A stretch of DNA of 64,000 bases from Owenia fusiformis (lineage: Eukaryota > Annelida > Polychaeta > Sabellida > Oweniidae), in assembly GCA_903813345.2 (NCBI GenBank), contig CAIIXF020000001.1, positions 30,309,915 through 30,373,914 on the forward strand, written 5' to 3'. Position 1 is the stretch's first letter. Each line of letters begins with the position of its first letter. This document shows positions 21,997 through 32,359 of this stretch, piece after piece. A model generated the notes under the pieces. The model worked only from the letters and a program-made list of their open reading frames with translations. It was not told where the DNA came from and searched no databases. The translations under genes and the position numbers were made by a program.

Positions 21997-23408
21997 GTTT
22001 GTTCATGGGCTTTCAATTAGAAGGGTATACAACTCTGTGTAATAAACATGAGACCTTCAAAATGAGCAATGCCATGCTTCGCTTTTATGGTAATATTTCA
22101 AAAAGTATTAGATATTTGTATATGTCTTAGTATTATTTTGAATATTTAATCAATTTCCAATATGATTAAAGCATAAAATATATTGAATCTCATGTAAAAG
22201 TAAACAAAAAAGACCAATAAGAGTAAGAGTTATCAAGATGTTCTCTTTGAGTATTGCATTGTGGGTAATTATTCAGGAACACATTCCAATAAAAACATAA
22301 TTTGTGGGAGAATGTTCACTTTCTGTGTTGTCATAATTCTCCTTTTCGCGGTTCGCTCTTTGAATCAGAACGTTCGCAAATATGCACTGAAAAAGCACTC
22401 AAAAAGGACAAAATCTGATTGGTCAATATTTTCCCACTATGCATTTCGCGTAGCTATTTGCGTGACACGAAAGTTCTAAATCAAACTAATTACTGAATTT
22501 GTTTTTACACCCGCACGCTAAATAAAACAATGACACCATCGTAAGTATTCTTCTTTGTCATTGCTTTAATAGTCAGTATACCGAGTTTAATCAATAAAAG
22601 ATTGTACAATGAACAACAAAATTCGGAAACGAGTACTATAGATTTGCTTTCGGACCACTGAACAGATTGACCTAGATAATAGCGACGCGTCTTCTTTGGT
22701 CTACTGCTCAGTTGTTTGTGGGTTTTCAACGTAACTCTATAATGTAATTTGAAGATGAATACTTTTATTCAGTTGTTGCATCGATGTCGCAGTTTGTAGT
22801 GCGGTAAGATTGGCATGAAAGTATTGAAAGTCGAATGGAATTGTTTTTTTCCAATATGGCGACTAGTCTACTGATCACGTGACCTTCTCTTCCGGAATAT
22901 TTTCTCACTTTTCAATCATCGTTTTCACCACGCTATGAATTAATACAATGATAAAAATAGCTGTTATATTAAGATTAATGAGAGATCAATCGTTTCTAAT
23001 AATTTTTTCTGTACTCTCGTACGGGAATATGAACGAATATATCGTTTGAAAAATAGGTGTGAAAATCCCCATGTTAAACCTATGACGGAAAATAAGGAAG
23101 TATAAATTTGTTCCTCCACGAACTGCACCATGGGAAATATTTTGCCCTTATAAGGAAAGATTTTCGCGTCTTCTCTTTTGAAGAGGGAACAACGATTTCG
23201 AGAATTATGATGAATTCCATTTTTTATTAAATTATCAACATGTATGTAGATGATCATGTTTTTATTTTTGAGTTATTTCTTTAAATCATCCATAAAAAGA
23301 ACAAAATAATATTTTCTTGGAATGTGTACATTCTCCTATTTTGAAAACCCAAAGGCAATGAAATATGGGAAGTTGCCTACCCTTCTAGTTGAAAGCCCAT
23401 GGTTTGTT
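21997..23408. mobile_element. 1.4-kb CATGGG element, full-length member
   Basis: Ends are CATGGGCTTTCAATTAGAAG (22004) and the inverted CTTCTAGTTGAAAGCCCATG ending at 23401. The exact 7 bp direct repeat GTTTGTT flanks both sides (21997-22003 and 23402-23408). No transposase ORF is evident in 1398 bp. The interior contains GATCACGTGACC (22873-22884), an ETS-like CTTCCGGAA and CCAATATGGCGAC nearby, a promoter-like cluster. Small relatives occur at 14011, 18454, 38378 and 48000. Confidence 0.8.
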
Positions 23409-23409
23409 G

Positions 23410-24976
23410 TACTATCTAGAGTACCTGTCCTGACAACGGTTTAATATGACGTCAACTCATTCATAAACTTATCTCTAAACAATTGAAAAAATTATAAATG
23501 ACTTACAAATGTGTTCAGAAATGATCCATTTGCAAATTTATGAAATCATAACTCATTCGTAACTTTTAAATTATTTACGAATATTAATAAATTTACGAAT
23601 TGCAAATGTTCGTTTCTATATTATTTATATCTCAGTCAGTAGAGCATCAGAAATTGAAAGAAAGTGTGCTAAATACAATGTCCTGTGTGGAAATCGAACG
23701 TAGGAGTAAGGGTTCAAGTCAAAAAAAGCTGCCTACAATAAGATTCATAATTCCATTGAGTACTTTGAATCTAAAAAACAAGCAATCAAATGACCGCATT
23801 GCAACAGTATATGAAACGAGATACATGTATGTACAAAACCTAACTTTTGTCTATTTCAAATAGTTTTGTATAATTTCTTACCTCTCAAATTTGGATTTAA
23901 ATCGGGAGAAATCCCGACTATTGTCCTGCCACAGGATAAGTCTAGACTTCTGATTTTGAATTGGAGACATTGCATTATTTCATCTGGGATAAATATCACT
24001 GGTCTGCTATACTCAGCAGTTTTTCAATGTAAAATGTTAGATTTTTAACTTATTTTCAGAGTAATCTTGATCCCTTTCCTCTCAGATGAGTTTATGCTGT
24101 ACAAGTTAACATCACTGAAGCTGCCTGAGTCACAACTGGTGAAACAGGAACAGTTACAATACACTATGCTGATAAACTATTAGAGTTATACCCATAGGGG
24201 ACAATTTGGATCCGTAAGTGATCAATTCACCCTATTTTATTGCATACAAAATTCATGAGGTCACACTCTGTATTATGTAATGTCTGTAGAGTTAACCCCC
24301 TCGTGATCAAATCTCCTTGCAACACTATCGCCATAATTGTATTTCACATGAAAGTCTCATCAGAAAAACATGATCCACCAGGAACAAAATCCATCCAAAA
24401 CGATGTTGTGTTTTTAATTTCATTCATTGCAGAATAACTCAAGACTGATATAATTACGGTACATTTTGATTTCCAGATTCAGGACACTTGGAGAAGAGGA
24501 TTGGTCACAACTTCTGCTTGATTCTGTTTGAAAAACATATGATGATGACCCTACAGGAAGATGAATGAAAGTTTGTAAAGTTGTGAACCTGCATATGACT
24601 GTTTATGAAACAAAACAGATATAACCAAAGACAGACATGTTAGTGGATAAATAGGCTAAGTCCTGTTTGAGAATCAAACCTGTGTAATCTCAATTTTATG
24701 TGTGATGCTTCACCACCTAAATTGCCAATGCCTAGTGTAGAATAGGTTGCTTCTTTGGGATCTGACACTATATAGCTGATAACTGAATCATTGTCACTAC
24801 CTAAATAGGACTCAAGACTTATTTTGCCAAACAAGACTTGTGCCAGTTCAAAATATGTGAGAAAGGTTAAATCAAGTGTGTATTTTGTAAAATATTTTTA
24901 CAAATTTGTAACACTTACACAGACTTTGGGCAAGCTAATAACTACTCAATCTTATTTTTTACTTCTAAAATTGAAA
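23410..24976. other. Region upstream of CWC27, no defined feature
   Basis: The upstream and 5'-UTR region of CWC27. I see no TATA box. A possible acceptor (ATTTTCAG at ~24058) hints at a 5'-UTR intron, without support. A region near 23625-23735 has tRNA-like A-box and GGTTCAAGTC motifs too far apart for a tRNA. The reading frame of CWC27 stays open for 51 codons upstream of its start, but that part does not resemble the family. Confidence 0.4.
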
Positions 24977-26386
24977 ATGAGTAACATATACATTCAGGAG
25001 CCTCCAACAAATGGGAAGGTTTTAGTTGTGACATCATGTGGTGATATAGACATTGAATTGTGGTCAAAGGAAACACCAAAAGCAGCTCGAAACTTTATAC
25101 AATTATGCTTAGAGGGTTATTATGATGGAACCCTCTTTCACAGAGTTATTCCTGACTTTATTGTCCAAGGTGGTGACCCAACAGGCACAGGAGAAGGTGG
25201 CGAGTCAGTATATGGGAAACCATTCAGGGATGAGTTTCATTCAAGGTTGAGGTTTGTTAGACGGGGCTTAGTTGCCATGGCGAATGCTGGACAACATGAT
25301 AATGCTAGCCAGTTCTTTTTCACACTTGGTGCAACTCCAGAGCTTAACAATAAGCACACAATATTTGGAAAGGTTGGTGGTCAGACAGTGTATAACATGA
25401 TACGTTTGGCTGAGGTTGACATTGGAAGTGATGATAGACCTAGACATCCTCACAAGATCATAAAAACTAAAGTCTTGCATAACCCTTTTGATGATATAGT
25501 TCCAAGAGACAAAGTCAAGAAAACCATTGAGTCTGAAAAGAAAAAGAAGAAAAGTCAATCAAAAGCCACTAAAAACTTTAATCTGTTGTCCTTTGGGGAG
25601 GAGGCAGAGGAAGATGAGGTTGAAGTCAATGTAGCCACAAAGCATCTTGGTCAGAAGAAAGGGGGAAAGAGCAGCCATGAGCTTACAGATGATCCAAAAC
25701 TCAGTGCCCAGCCTGCTATGGAACTTGTGGAGCTTGATATAGATAGGGATCAGAAGAGAAAGGCAAACTCTGACAGTGATGAAGAATCTAAAGCAGAAAT
25801 GAAGGAAATGATTAAAAAGAAATTGAAGAAAGACAAAGAAGAAATGAAAAAAGAAGAGCCAGAGAGAAAAACTCACACTAGAAGTGAAGAACTGAGAGAG
25901 GAAGTGAGGCAGTTACAAAAAGAACTGAGTAAAGCAAAGAAAAAGAAACTGAAATCACAAGATGAATCACCAACAAAAAAAGAGGAAGAGTCATCACAAC
26001 CAACTCATCCCCTCAAGAATGATCCTATGGCTGAATTCCGGGAGCAGAGGAAAAAATTCAAAGAATTGAAAAAATCCCAGGCTAGGAAGGGTGCAGGAAG
26101 AGAGGCTCAAACTATGGCTCTACTTTCCAAGTTTCAAAACAAACTACATGCTGCAGTTGAAGCATCCGAGGACCAGGAAGAGGAAAAGTCTGGAGAGGAA
26201 ATAAAGGATACAGATGATTCTTGGTTAGCCCACAAACTTGTATGTGACACAAAAGATGGTAAAGTATTGGATGCAAATGTTGATGACTCTGACCGTTATG
26301 AGATCTTTGATCCAAGAAATCCAATGAACAAAAGGCGCAGAGAAAGTAATAAAAAGTCAGAAGCAAGTGGAGGGAAAAGGAAGTAA
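24977..26386 (+). CDS. CWC27: Spliceosome-associated cyclophilin CWC27
   Basis: A component of activated spliceosomes in the nucleus; the animal protein is ~472 residues and this one is 469. It begins MSNIYIQEPPTNGKV, the typical N-terminus, which is why I choose the ATG at 24977 over the in-frame ATG at 24824. Residues ~1-178 form the cyclophilin fold, with FHRVIPDFIVQGGD (Arg56, Gln64) and SQFFFTLG. Where active cyclophilins have Trp it has Glu122 (PELNNKHTIFGKV), as in human CWC27, which is reported to lack isomerase activity. Residues ~180-469 are charged, Lys/Glu-rich and probably helical, ending NPMNKRRRE. The gene has no introns here, whereas vertebrate CWC27 has many. It lies on the strand opposite to the two flanking BTB genes. 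An AATAAA follows at 26879. Confidence 0.96.
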   Translation: MSNIYIQEPPTNGKVLVVTSCGDIDIELWSKETPKAARNFIQLCLEGYYDGTLFHRVIPDFIVQGGDPTGTGEGGESVYGKPFRDEFHSRLRFVRRGLVAMANAGQHDNASQFFFTLGATPELNNKHTIFGKVGGQTVYNMIRLAEVDIGSDDRPRHPHKIIKTKVLHNPFDDIVPRDKVKKTIESEKKKKKSQSKATKNFNLLSFGEEAEEDEVEVNVATKHLGQKKGGKSSHELTDDPKLSAQPAMELVELDIDRDQKRKANSDSDEESKAEMKEMIKKKLKKDKEEMKKEEPERKTHTRSEELREEVRQLQKELSKAKKKKLKSQDESPTKKEEESSQPTHPLKNDPMAEFREQRKKFKELKKSQARKGAGREAQTMALLSKFQNKLHAAVEASEDQEEEKSGEEIKDTDDSWLAHKLVCDTKDGKVLDANVDDSDRYEIFDPRNPMNKRRRESNKKSEASGGKRK

Positions 26387-26571
26387 GCTGTTCAGGTGTT
26401 CACTGTTGATAATGGATTATTGCAGAAATGTCTTGTCCACTCAAGGAAGAGGAATTATGAGATTGTAACAATGGTGAAAAAGACTTTGAAGTAAACAATG
26501 AAATTTTATGTCCATTTCCATCAAAATGCCTTTAATGAAATTTTTATTATTGACCTCAGTTCATATAGATG

Positions 26572-26753
26572 TACAGTAAAACCTGTCTTAATGAACACCT
26601 CTCTCTAGTGAACACCTGTCCCTAGTGGACACCCTTCCTATGCACATAGTCCACTGACTTCTGTATAAATTACCCTCTCTCTAGTGAACACCTACCTACA
26701 GTGAACGTTTTTTCTTGGCAAAAAAATGTTCACTATACACAAGTTTTACTGTA
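26572..26753. mobile_element. TA-flanked MITE in the CWC27 3' UTR
   Basis: Starts TACAGTAAAACCTGT and ends ACAAGTTTTACTGTA, with internal CTAGTGAACACC repeats in between. TA-flanked ACAGTAAAACC ends resemble Tc1/mariner-type MITEs. It lies between the stop codon and the AATAAA, so it should be transcribed as part of the 3' UTR. Confidence 0.7.
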
Positions 26754-26878
26754 TCATGTAGTTCACAATAATATTATGTATTAATGATGGATTAATTTGT
26801 CTGATGCTTTTAACAAATGGCATGAAACCTATAATTTCAGTATGAACAAAAACTTTGCAAGTTGAATTGTGCTCCTTT

Positions 26879-26884
26879 AATAAA
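26879..26884 (+). promoter_or_regulatory. Polyadenylation signal of CWC27
   Basis: AATAAA about 490 nt downstream of the CWC27 stop; no closer canonical signal is present on this strand. Confidence 0.6.
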
Positions 26885-26999
26885 ACATTTTACAATGCTT
26901 TGCTAATAAGAAAATGGTTTGTGTATTTAATATTTGAGTATATAAAGAATCTTATCCTATGCCAAGTAAAGTTTTAGGGAGATAAGTTGGTAAGATATA

Positions 27000-27320
27000 T
27001 CCCGTATCCTGATTTTGAGTTTTCCATATCCAGAACCTCCATATCTCCCGCCATATCTCCCGCTTCGGTGCATATCTTCCCGCTTCGGTGCATATCTTCC
27101 CGCATGACTTTGCATAAGAATGATTTGATTGTTTTTACACCTTGTACTATTGAAATGGCCATATGCACCTGAAACTCTACTTGGTATAGGATAAAGCAGT
27201 TATGTACGGTCGGTTTGGATATTGGGTTCATCCCTCGTGAGATATGCATATCTACCTTCGGTCCCTCAGGTAGATATGCATATCTCCCTCTGGATAAACC
27301 CCATATCCAAAACCTCCCAG
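27000..27320. repeat. ATATCTCCCG-type repeat with short tandem units
   Basis: Contains direct repeats of CGCTTCGGTGCATATCTTCC (27060-27105) and a palindromic GATATGCATATC pair (27240-27290). The right side (TACTTGGTATAGGATAAAGC) matches the terminus of the element at 501-2180. Probably an internally rearranged member of that family. Confidence 0.55.
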
Positions 27321-27478
27321 TACATAACCCTTATATATTTCATATTGGAGGAAGTAGAAGGGATACAGAGTGCAAAATAACAAAAGCAAAGGGCCAGGTA
27401 TGGTACGGTAAATGATTTTAGATAATCATCTTTGAACCCGAGTATTTTCCCCTCATGAATTCAACATGTCTCATTAAC

Positions 27479-27600
27479 TGTCCCATCGAACGAAGTTTTG
27501 GAGGGATATAGGGAACGCCTCTGTCCATCCGTGCAATAACTCAAATACCGTTGGCCCGATTTTGTACATATTTTGTACACATATACTCTATGAAGGTTTA
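27479..27600 (-). repeat. Inverted copy of the 135-bp repeat tail
   Basis: CCCATCGAACGAAGTTTTGG, followed by GGGAACGCCTCTGTCCATCC and CCCGATTTTGTACATATT, matches the complement of 9280-9380. The tandem units themselves are absent. Confidence 0.75.
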
Positions 27601-27814
27601 GTGTGTTGAATGTTTTAAAAATTCCACTGGAAGTAAGTGTTCAAAAGATACAGCACTAGAGAATGTGGCAATTTCAAAATTCTAAAATGATAAAAAGTTA
27701 TGCATGATCAATACTTTGATGTTTAAAATATGATACAAAGGACTAAAAAAAATTGCAGATTACTCTCTAATAAGTTCAGGGATGGGAATTTCATCATTCA
27801 TGTGTCTCAAATAT

Positions 27815-28191
27815 CACTGTTCCACAGCTGGATGACTCTAACTGCAGTTAACTTCATTGAAGATGGTTGCCAAACTTTCAATTTCGATAAACCTCTGATT
27901 TCAGCTAAACTAAGTTGAATCTTGATTGTAAACAACCAAAGATAAATGCTCTAACAACTGTGATATGGGAGAATTTTAAAGAAGCTATTTTCTTTCAAAT
28001 TCTCTAATATCGCAGGTGTGTGGGCATTTATTTTTGTTTTTTAAGTCTCATTACTTTGTATGGCAAAACTTCATCAAATCAAGATTCAGCTTAGTTTAGC
28101 TGAAATCGGAGGTTTGTCGAAAACACAGAATTTCGTCAATCATCTTGAGTGAAGCTAACTGCAGTTAGAGTCATCCAGCTGTGGAACAGTG
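27815..28191. mobile_element. CACTGTTCC inverted-repeat element, 6-bp duplication
   Basis: Ends are CACTGTTCCACAGCTGGATG and its inverted counterpart ending GGAACAGTG. Arms are ~115 bp with an imperfect middle. The direct repeat AAATAT flanks it (27809-27814 and 28192-28197). No coding sequence; a non-autonomous element. Confidence 0.75.
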
Positions 28192-28393
28192 AAATATGTT
28201 AAAATTTTGGGTATATCGCATTCAAGCATTTCCCTGCATGTATATTGTCAAGCAAAACTATTTTTCGTGCAGTTTTATTTCCTTTATTTGAAATATATAC
28301 ATCTGTACATGGCATTGGCAATGCGTCTCAAAAGCATTTAGAATTCACAACTAGAAAATAGCAACTCCAGGGAGAAGCAAATCTACATGTACT

Positions 28394-28407
28394 GTTGAAA
28401 GCCCATG
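28394..28407 (-). repeat. Solitary right end of the CATGGG family
   Basis: GTTGAAAGCCCATG without a clear left partner. ATACATC lies directly after it and also ~110 bp upstream at 28297-28303, next to ACATGG, so a degraded 104 bp element is possible. Confidence 0.4.
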
Positions 28408-29289
28408 ATACATCAGATAAATGTAGTTATGAATCACAATTTAAACATCATCAAGATCATCTTACTATAACAATGGAGTTTTACATTGATCCATTTGGAA
28501 ACATTCTATATTCTGTAGATTGGGTTAATTTGGTGTCCCCTTTAATTTGGTGAAATAGAAAAAATAACCAATTCACATCTTTGCCAAAATTTAGAAAGAA
28601 TCCCCTGGAATTTTAAGGGAACTTCATCTGACTGTCTGACATGTCTGATGTTTTTCTATCACTTATTGAACAAACATCAATATGATTGAGCATTTCCAAA
28701 GGGAATTCAATAAAATCATAGCTAATTTAAGTAGTTGAATTGAAGGAATAGGTGTAATAATCTGAATTTTATTCCAGTGCAATGTCCAAGCCCTAGTGTC
28801 CGCCAAATTAAATAGCCGCCAATATGCAAAAAATGGCAAAACTACCAAATTAAGTACACCAAATAACCCAATCTACAGTATCAAGAAATAAAGTGACTTT
28901 TGTTGACTAACACACATGCTGTCATCCATTTACTCATCTAAATAGAAAATGGTCAATTCAAAGTTTGGGTGGCTAGTTTTTATTTTTAATTTTGAAGGGC
29001 ACACATCAGAAAGAAGGTACAACATACTGACAAATACTCTAAAGCAATAAAAGTGATAACACAATATTCTGATTACTTTGATTTGCTCTAAAATATCAGA
29101 TCTGAATGTAATATAGTCATATACAAAATGTCCATATTATTTTGCGAATTCCCACATCAGAGGGCCATTTTGGATATTCCAAAGCACAAATCAGAAAGGC
29201 GGTACAATATTTGCAATGTACATAAACTCTAAAATACATTTTATTTGATGGTAACAAAATCATGTTCCAGAGATATCTAAAAATTCCTG

Positions 29290-29520
29290 TATTTAGAGGG
29301 CCGAAAATTTTGTAAGGCCTCAAAAAATAGACCTTTTTGGGCATTATTTGGCCTTTTTGAAGGCCAAGTTACCAAACAAAAAATAGACCTTTGAGTTTTT
29401 CAAATTTGGGCCAAATTGGGGCCTCAAAACAAAAATTGGGCCTAAATTTAAAAATTAAAGCCCAATTTTTGTATTAATGTCCCAACATTTTCCTTGACTC
29501 AAAATTTGGGCATAAATACA
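29290..29520 (-). repeat. GGCC/AAATTT-rich dispersed repeat
   Basis: Recurrent GGCCTTT, GGGCCAAATTGGGGCCTC and AAAATTTGGGC phrases resemble those at 4925-5060. Simple composition; no coding frame. Confidence 0.5.
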
Positions 29521-29975
29521 TGTAGATATATTTTATGGATGTAATAACCACCAAAACACAAAAACTCAGTCAGTCAGTAATGAATACTTACGTTGAAAAA
29601 GAAAAACCAAGGGCTTTACAACATCCCTGACAAACTTTGTTCTTTACTAGTAACTGCATTTTACTTTCAGCATTTTTACGTCTTTAATACGCCACATTAT
29701 ACTAGAGTTTCTTATTCATAGGCCAATGGGTTTTTATTTGAAAGATGAGTACACCAAAAAAAAAAAAAACCTTCTTTTGAATGGCTTATGTTTTTTCTTT
29801 CTGACCGTTTTTAAATGCAACAATACCACTCCCGTACCTTTGTGATTATCAATTATGGACATGAAAATAACATTGGTCATGTTGGTTGGTGTTCAGGGTC
29901 AATTTACATTTAAATACAGTACATGTATGTTGAAAATAAAGTAAATAAATTAAAGTGTATGCAAATCTTGTATAT

Positions 29976-30449
29976 TCACTGGTCCCAACCAGACGTCATG
30001 TCTTTATAACAAGATATTTATATTTCATCGGAGGAAATTTTTATTTTCGTCATTTTCACCAAGAAGGAGGTCGATTGATATCCAAATATTTTTGCTTATG
30101 TTAATAGCATCCGATTACTGAATAGCGAATCTGTCACAAGTATATACATCCGGCTCCAATAATCGAGTGAGAATTCCTCACTTCAGCAACCAGGAAATTA
30201 GGCCATAACATGTAGCAACCAAGACCTTATGAAATTCATTAGATAATGCCCTGGTTACCGAAGTGAGGAATTCTCACTTTATTATTGGAGCTGATGGATA
30301 GATTTTCAGTAACCGGATGTTACTAATAACATACGGGTAAAATATTTGGTTTCAATTCGAACTCCTTCTTGGTGAAAATGCTGAAAATATAAATTTCTTC
30401 CGACTGAAGTTCATCCGTTTTGTTATGGGTGGGGACCAGTAGTATTGAA
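29976..30449. mobile_element. ACTGGTCCC foldback element
   Basis: Left ACTGGTCCCAACC and right GGGTGGGGACCAGT are inverted. The middle has a second inverted pair (GAGTGAGAATTCCTCACTTC and GAAGTGAGGAATTCTCACTT). Target duplication is not clear. It lies just downstream of paralogue 2. A 15 bp matching end (GGGACCAGTGAATAT) occurs alone near 49462. Confidence 0.65.
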
Positions 30450-30595
30450 TTTTTCATACAATTTATTAATTCAATTCAACATCCACTAGCCTTGGAAATT
30501 AATGTTTCCCTTGTTACAAGTGCTTTGAAATATAAAGACCTCTGGAATTATTAGAGAGACTCTAGTATAGCATGTATGACAAAGATAGGCAACTA

Positions 30596-30601
30596 TTTAT
30601 T
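30596..30601 (-). promoter_or_regulatory. Polyadenylation signal of the BTB/CG-1-like gene
   Basis: AATAAA on the minus strand ~53 nt after the stop codon of paralogue 2. Confidence 0.5.
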
Positions 30602-30653
30602 AGGAACATGTTAAATACATCCATATATCTTGAATTTTGTCATTTATCAGTTT

Positions 30654-32359
30654 CTATTGGGTCTGATCTACATTAGTTGAAAAGACAATAAATGGCTGCT
30701 GAACTTGTTGGGCAGTTTGGTCCTTTTGATATTGCGTACTAGATATAGTAACACAATCAGCAATTTGGCTCCCAGCCTCCATTGTTCTAGAATCTTCAGT
30801 CTGCATAATGTGTACAATATTTTTTGCAGCGGCAGCGTCTCTATCCTTCTTCTTCTTGGTATACTTATGATTTTGGACTTGTTTAAGACTTCGTGGAGCA
30901 ACCACTTCAGGCTCCAATGTAATTTCTGATACCGGAAGTGCGCCTGCTGGTGAAGAGAGAACATTGAAGACTGAACTTGAAGTATTATTTTCAGTTAGTG
31001 TTTTGATTTTGTGTAGCATTGATGGTCTTGTTCTCTGATGTTCAACAAATCTCTTTTTGCTGTTCCCATGTCCCATGGGCACATAAACACTTTCATCCCC
31101 AAGATAGTGGACAAGTATCAGGGTATCATCAGATACCAAAGTATATTCCATTTTGCGAAAGGCACTTGATCCATGTTTCAGTGGTTTTCCATCTGGCCCT
31201 TGTGTTTTAATGTTAAATTGGATCTTTCTTACCCATGTTTTGGATCGGAGTCCTGTGTTCACCCAGTTGTAGCCATCACATCGCCAATCTTTGTCATGTA
31301 AATGATTCCTGCTGAACACATACATTTCCCCTCCAAGAGGTTTCAACGGAGGTCGCAGTGAGATGATGGATTCATCCAAGTTGCTCAGGAAGGAAGCACA
31401 TTCCCTGTTCACTAACATCCTGTTGTCATTCCCAATTAGTATAGCTCCGTTGCCCTTGTGAACAGGCTGGAAAGATGTATGCACTGACTGCTCCACTATG
31501 TTTTCAGGAATAACTTCTGATATGACCTTAGCTGCTGCGTTATCAACTTCAGCTGTATTTTCAATTATAATTTCATCAGTGGGAACTGCACTGACATCAT
31601 TGGTGTCATCAACTGCAGTGTCTCCTCCTGCAGCTATGGTTTCATCATCAGGAGCAGCTGTAGTTTCATCAGCTACATGTGTGTCATTATCAGAAGCAAC
31701 TGCGTTATCAGTTTGTTGACTCTCCACTGATAATTCTTTTGTTGCATCTGAATCACTTGGTGTGGCTGCAAATGTATGATCACCGATCAAGTGCAATGTA
31801 CGACTCTCATTTGTCACTTTTTTTTGAACTCCAGAAGATGGAACTGAGGCAATTCGATTTGGGGCAGCCGGGTTGCGAAAGGCACTGAGTTCAACAGCTT
31901 GATCATCACCAATGTAGTGCACTAGAACCAAAGTGTCATCTTTCAGTAATGAGTATTCAAACTTCTTAAAGACACTGGATCCTAATCTTAATGGCATTCC
32001 ATCTGCTCTATATGCTTTAATGTAGTAAATACCTTTGGTAAGTGTTTTTGCTTGGGACTTGGTCTGCTTTTTCCAGTCATACCCATCCAATCTCCACTCA
32101 TGGTCAGTCATCTGGGTTGTATTAAATACAAACATGTCACCACCTTTGGGTCTGTTTGGGGGTTTAGTTGACACATTGACTTTATCAAAATTACGAAGAT
32201 AAACTGTGTAAGAGCTCAAAGGCCACTCTGTGTTATCTTTTTCACAGATGATCGCCTCACCATCTATAAACAATTGTTTAGGATGTTCAACACGTAGACG
32301 TTTCTTTGTAGTCTGTAGTTCTGCTTCATCATCCATTAATAGGGCATCAGTGTCATCAT
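30654..32359 (-). CDS. Large last exon with two CG-1-like domains, paralogue 2
   Basis: 1706 nt, phase 1 in. CG-1-like core 1 is at 32153-31905 and core 2 at 31349-31095. Shared positions: RP or KP, GG-x-M-x-VF, DW/EW-R-x-DGY-x-W, an RK/KK basic run, GSS-x-F-[RK]-K-[FM]-EY-[ST]-L, DDTL-x-LVHY-x-GD. In CAMTA the same order is seen: GSM-x-LYN, RKDGY-x-WKK, F-x-RR-x-Y-x-L, LVHYL. The N-terminal part is acidic (DDDTDALLMDDE). The C-terminal ~120 residues contain a basic KYTKKKKDRDA stretch, a possible nuclear localisation signal. Confidence 0.85.

Noticed and set aside
23625-23735. Possible tRNA or SINE with CTCAGTCAGTAGAGCA and GGTTCAAGTC
   Set aside because: The A- and B-box-like pieces are ~75 bp apart and no cloverleaf stems form.
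24824-24976. In-frame N-terminal extension of CWC27 by 51 residues
   Set aside because: The family N-terminus MSNIYIQEPPTNGKV starts exactly at 24977 and gives the usual length; the upstream part has no similarity and looks like translated UTR.
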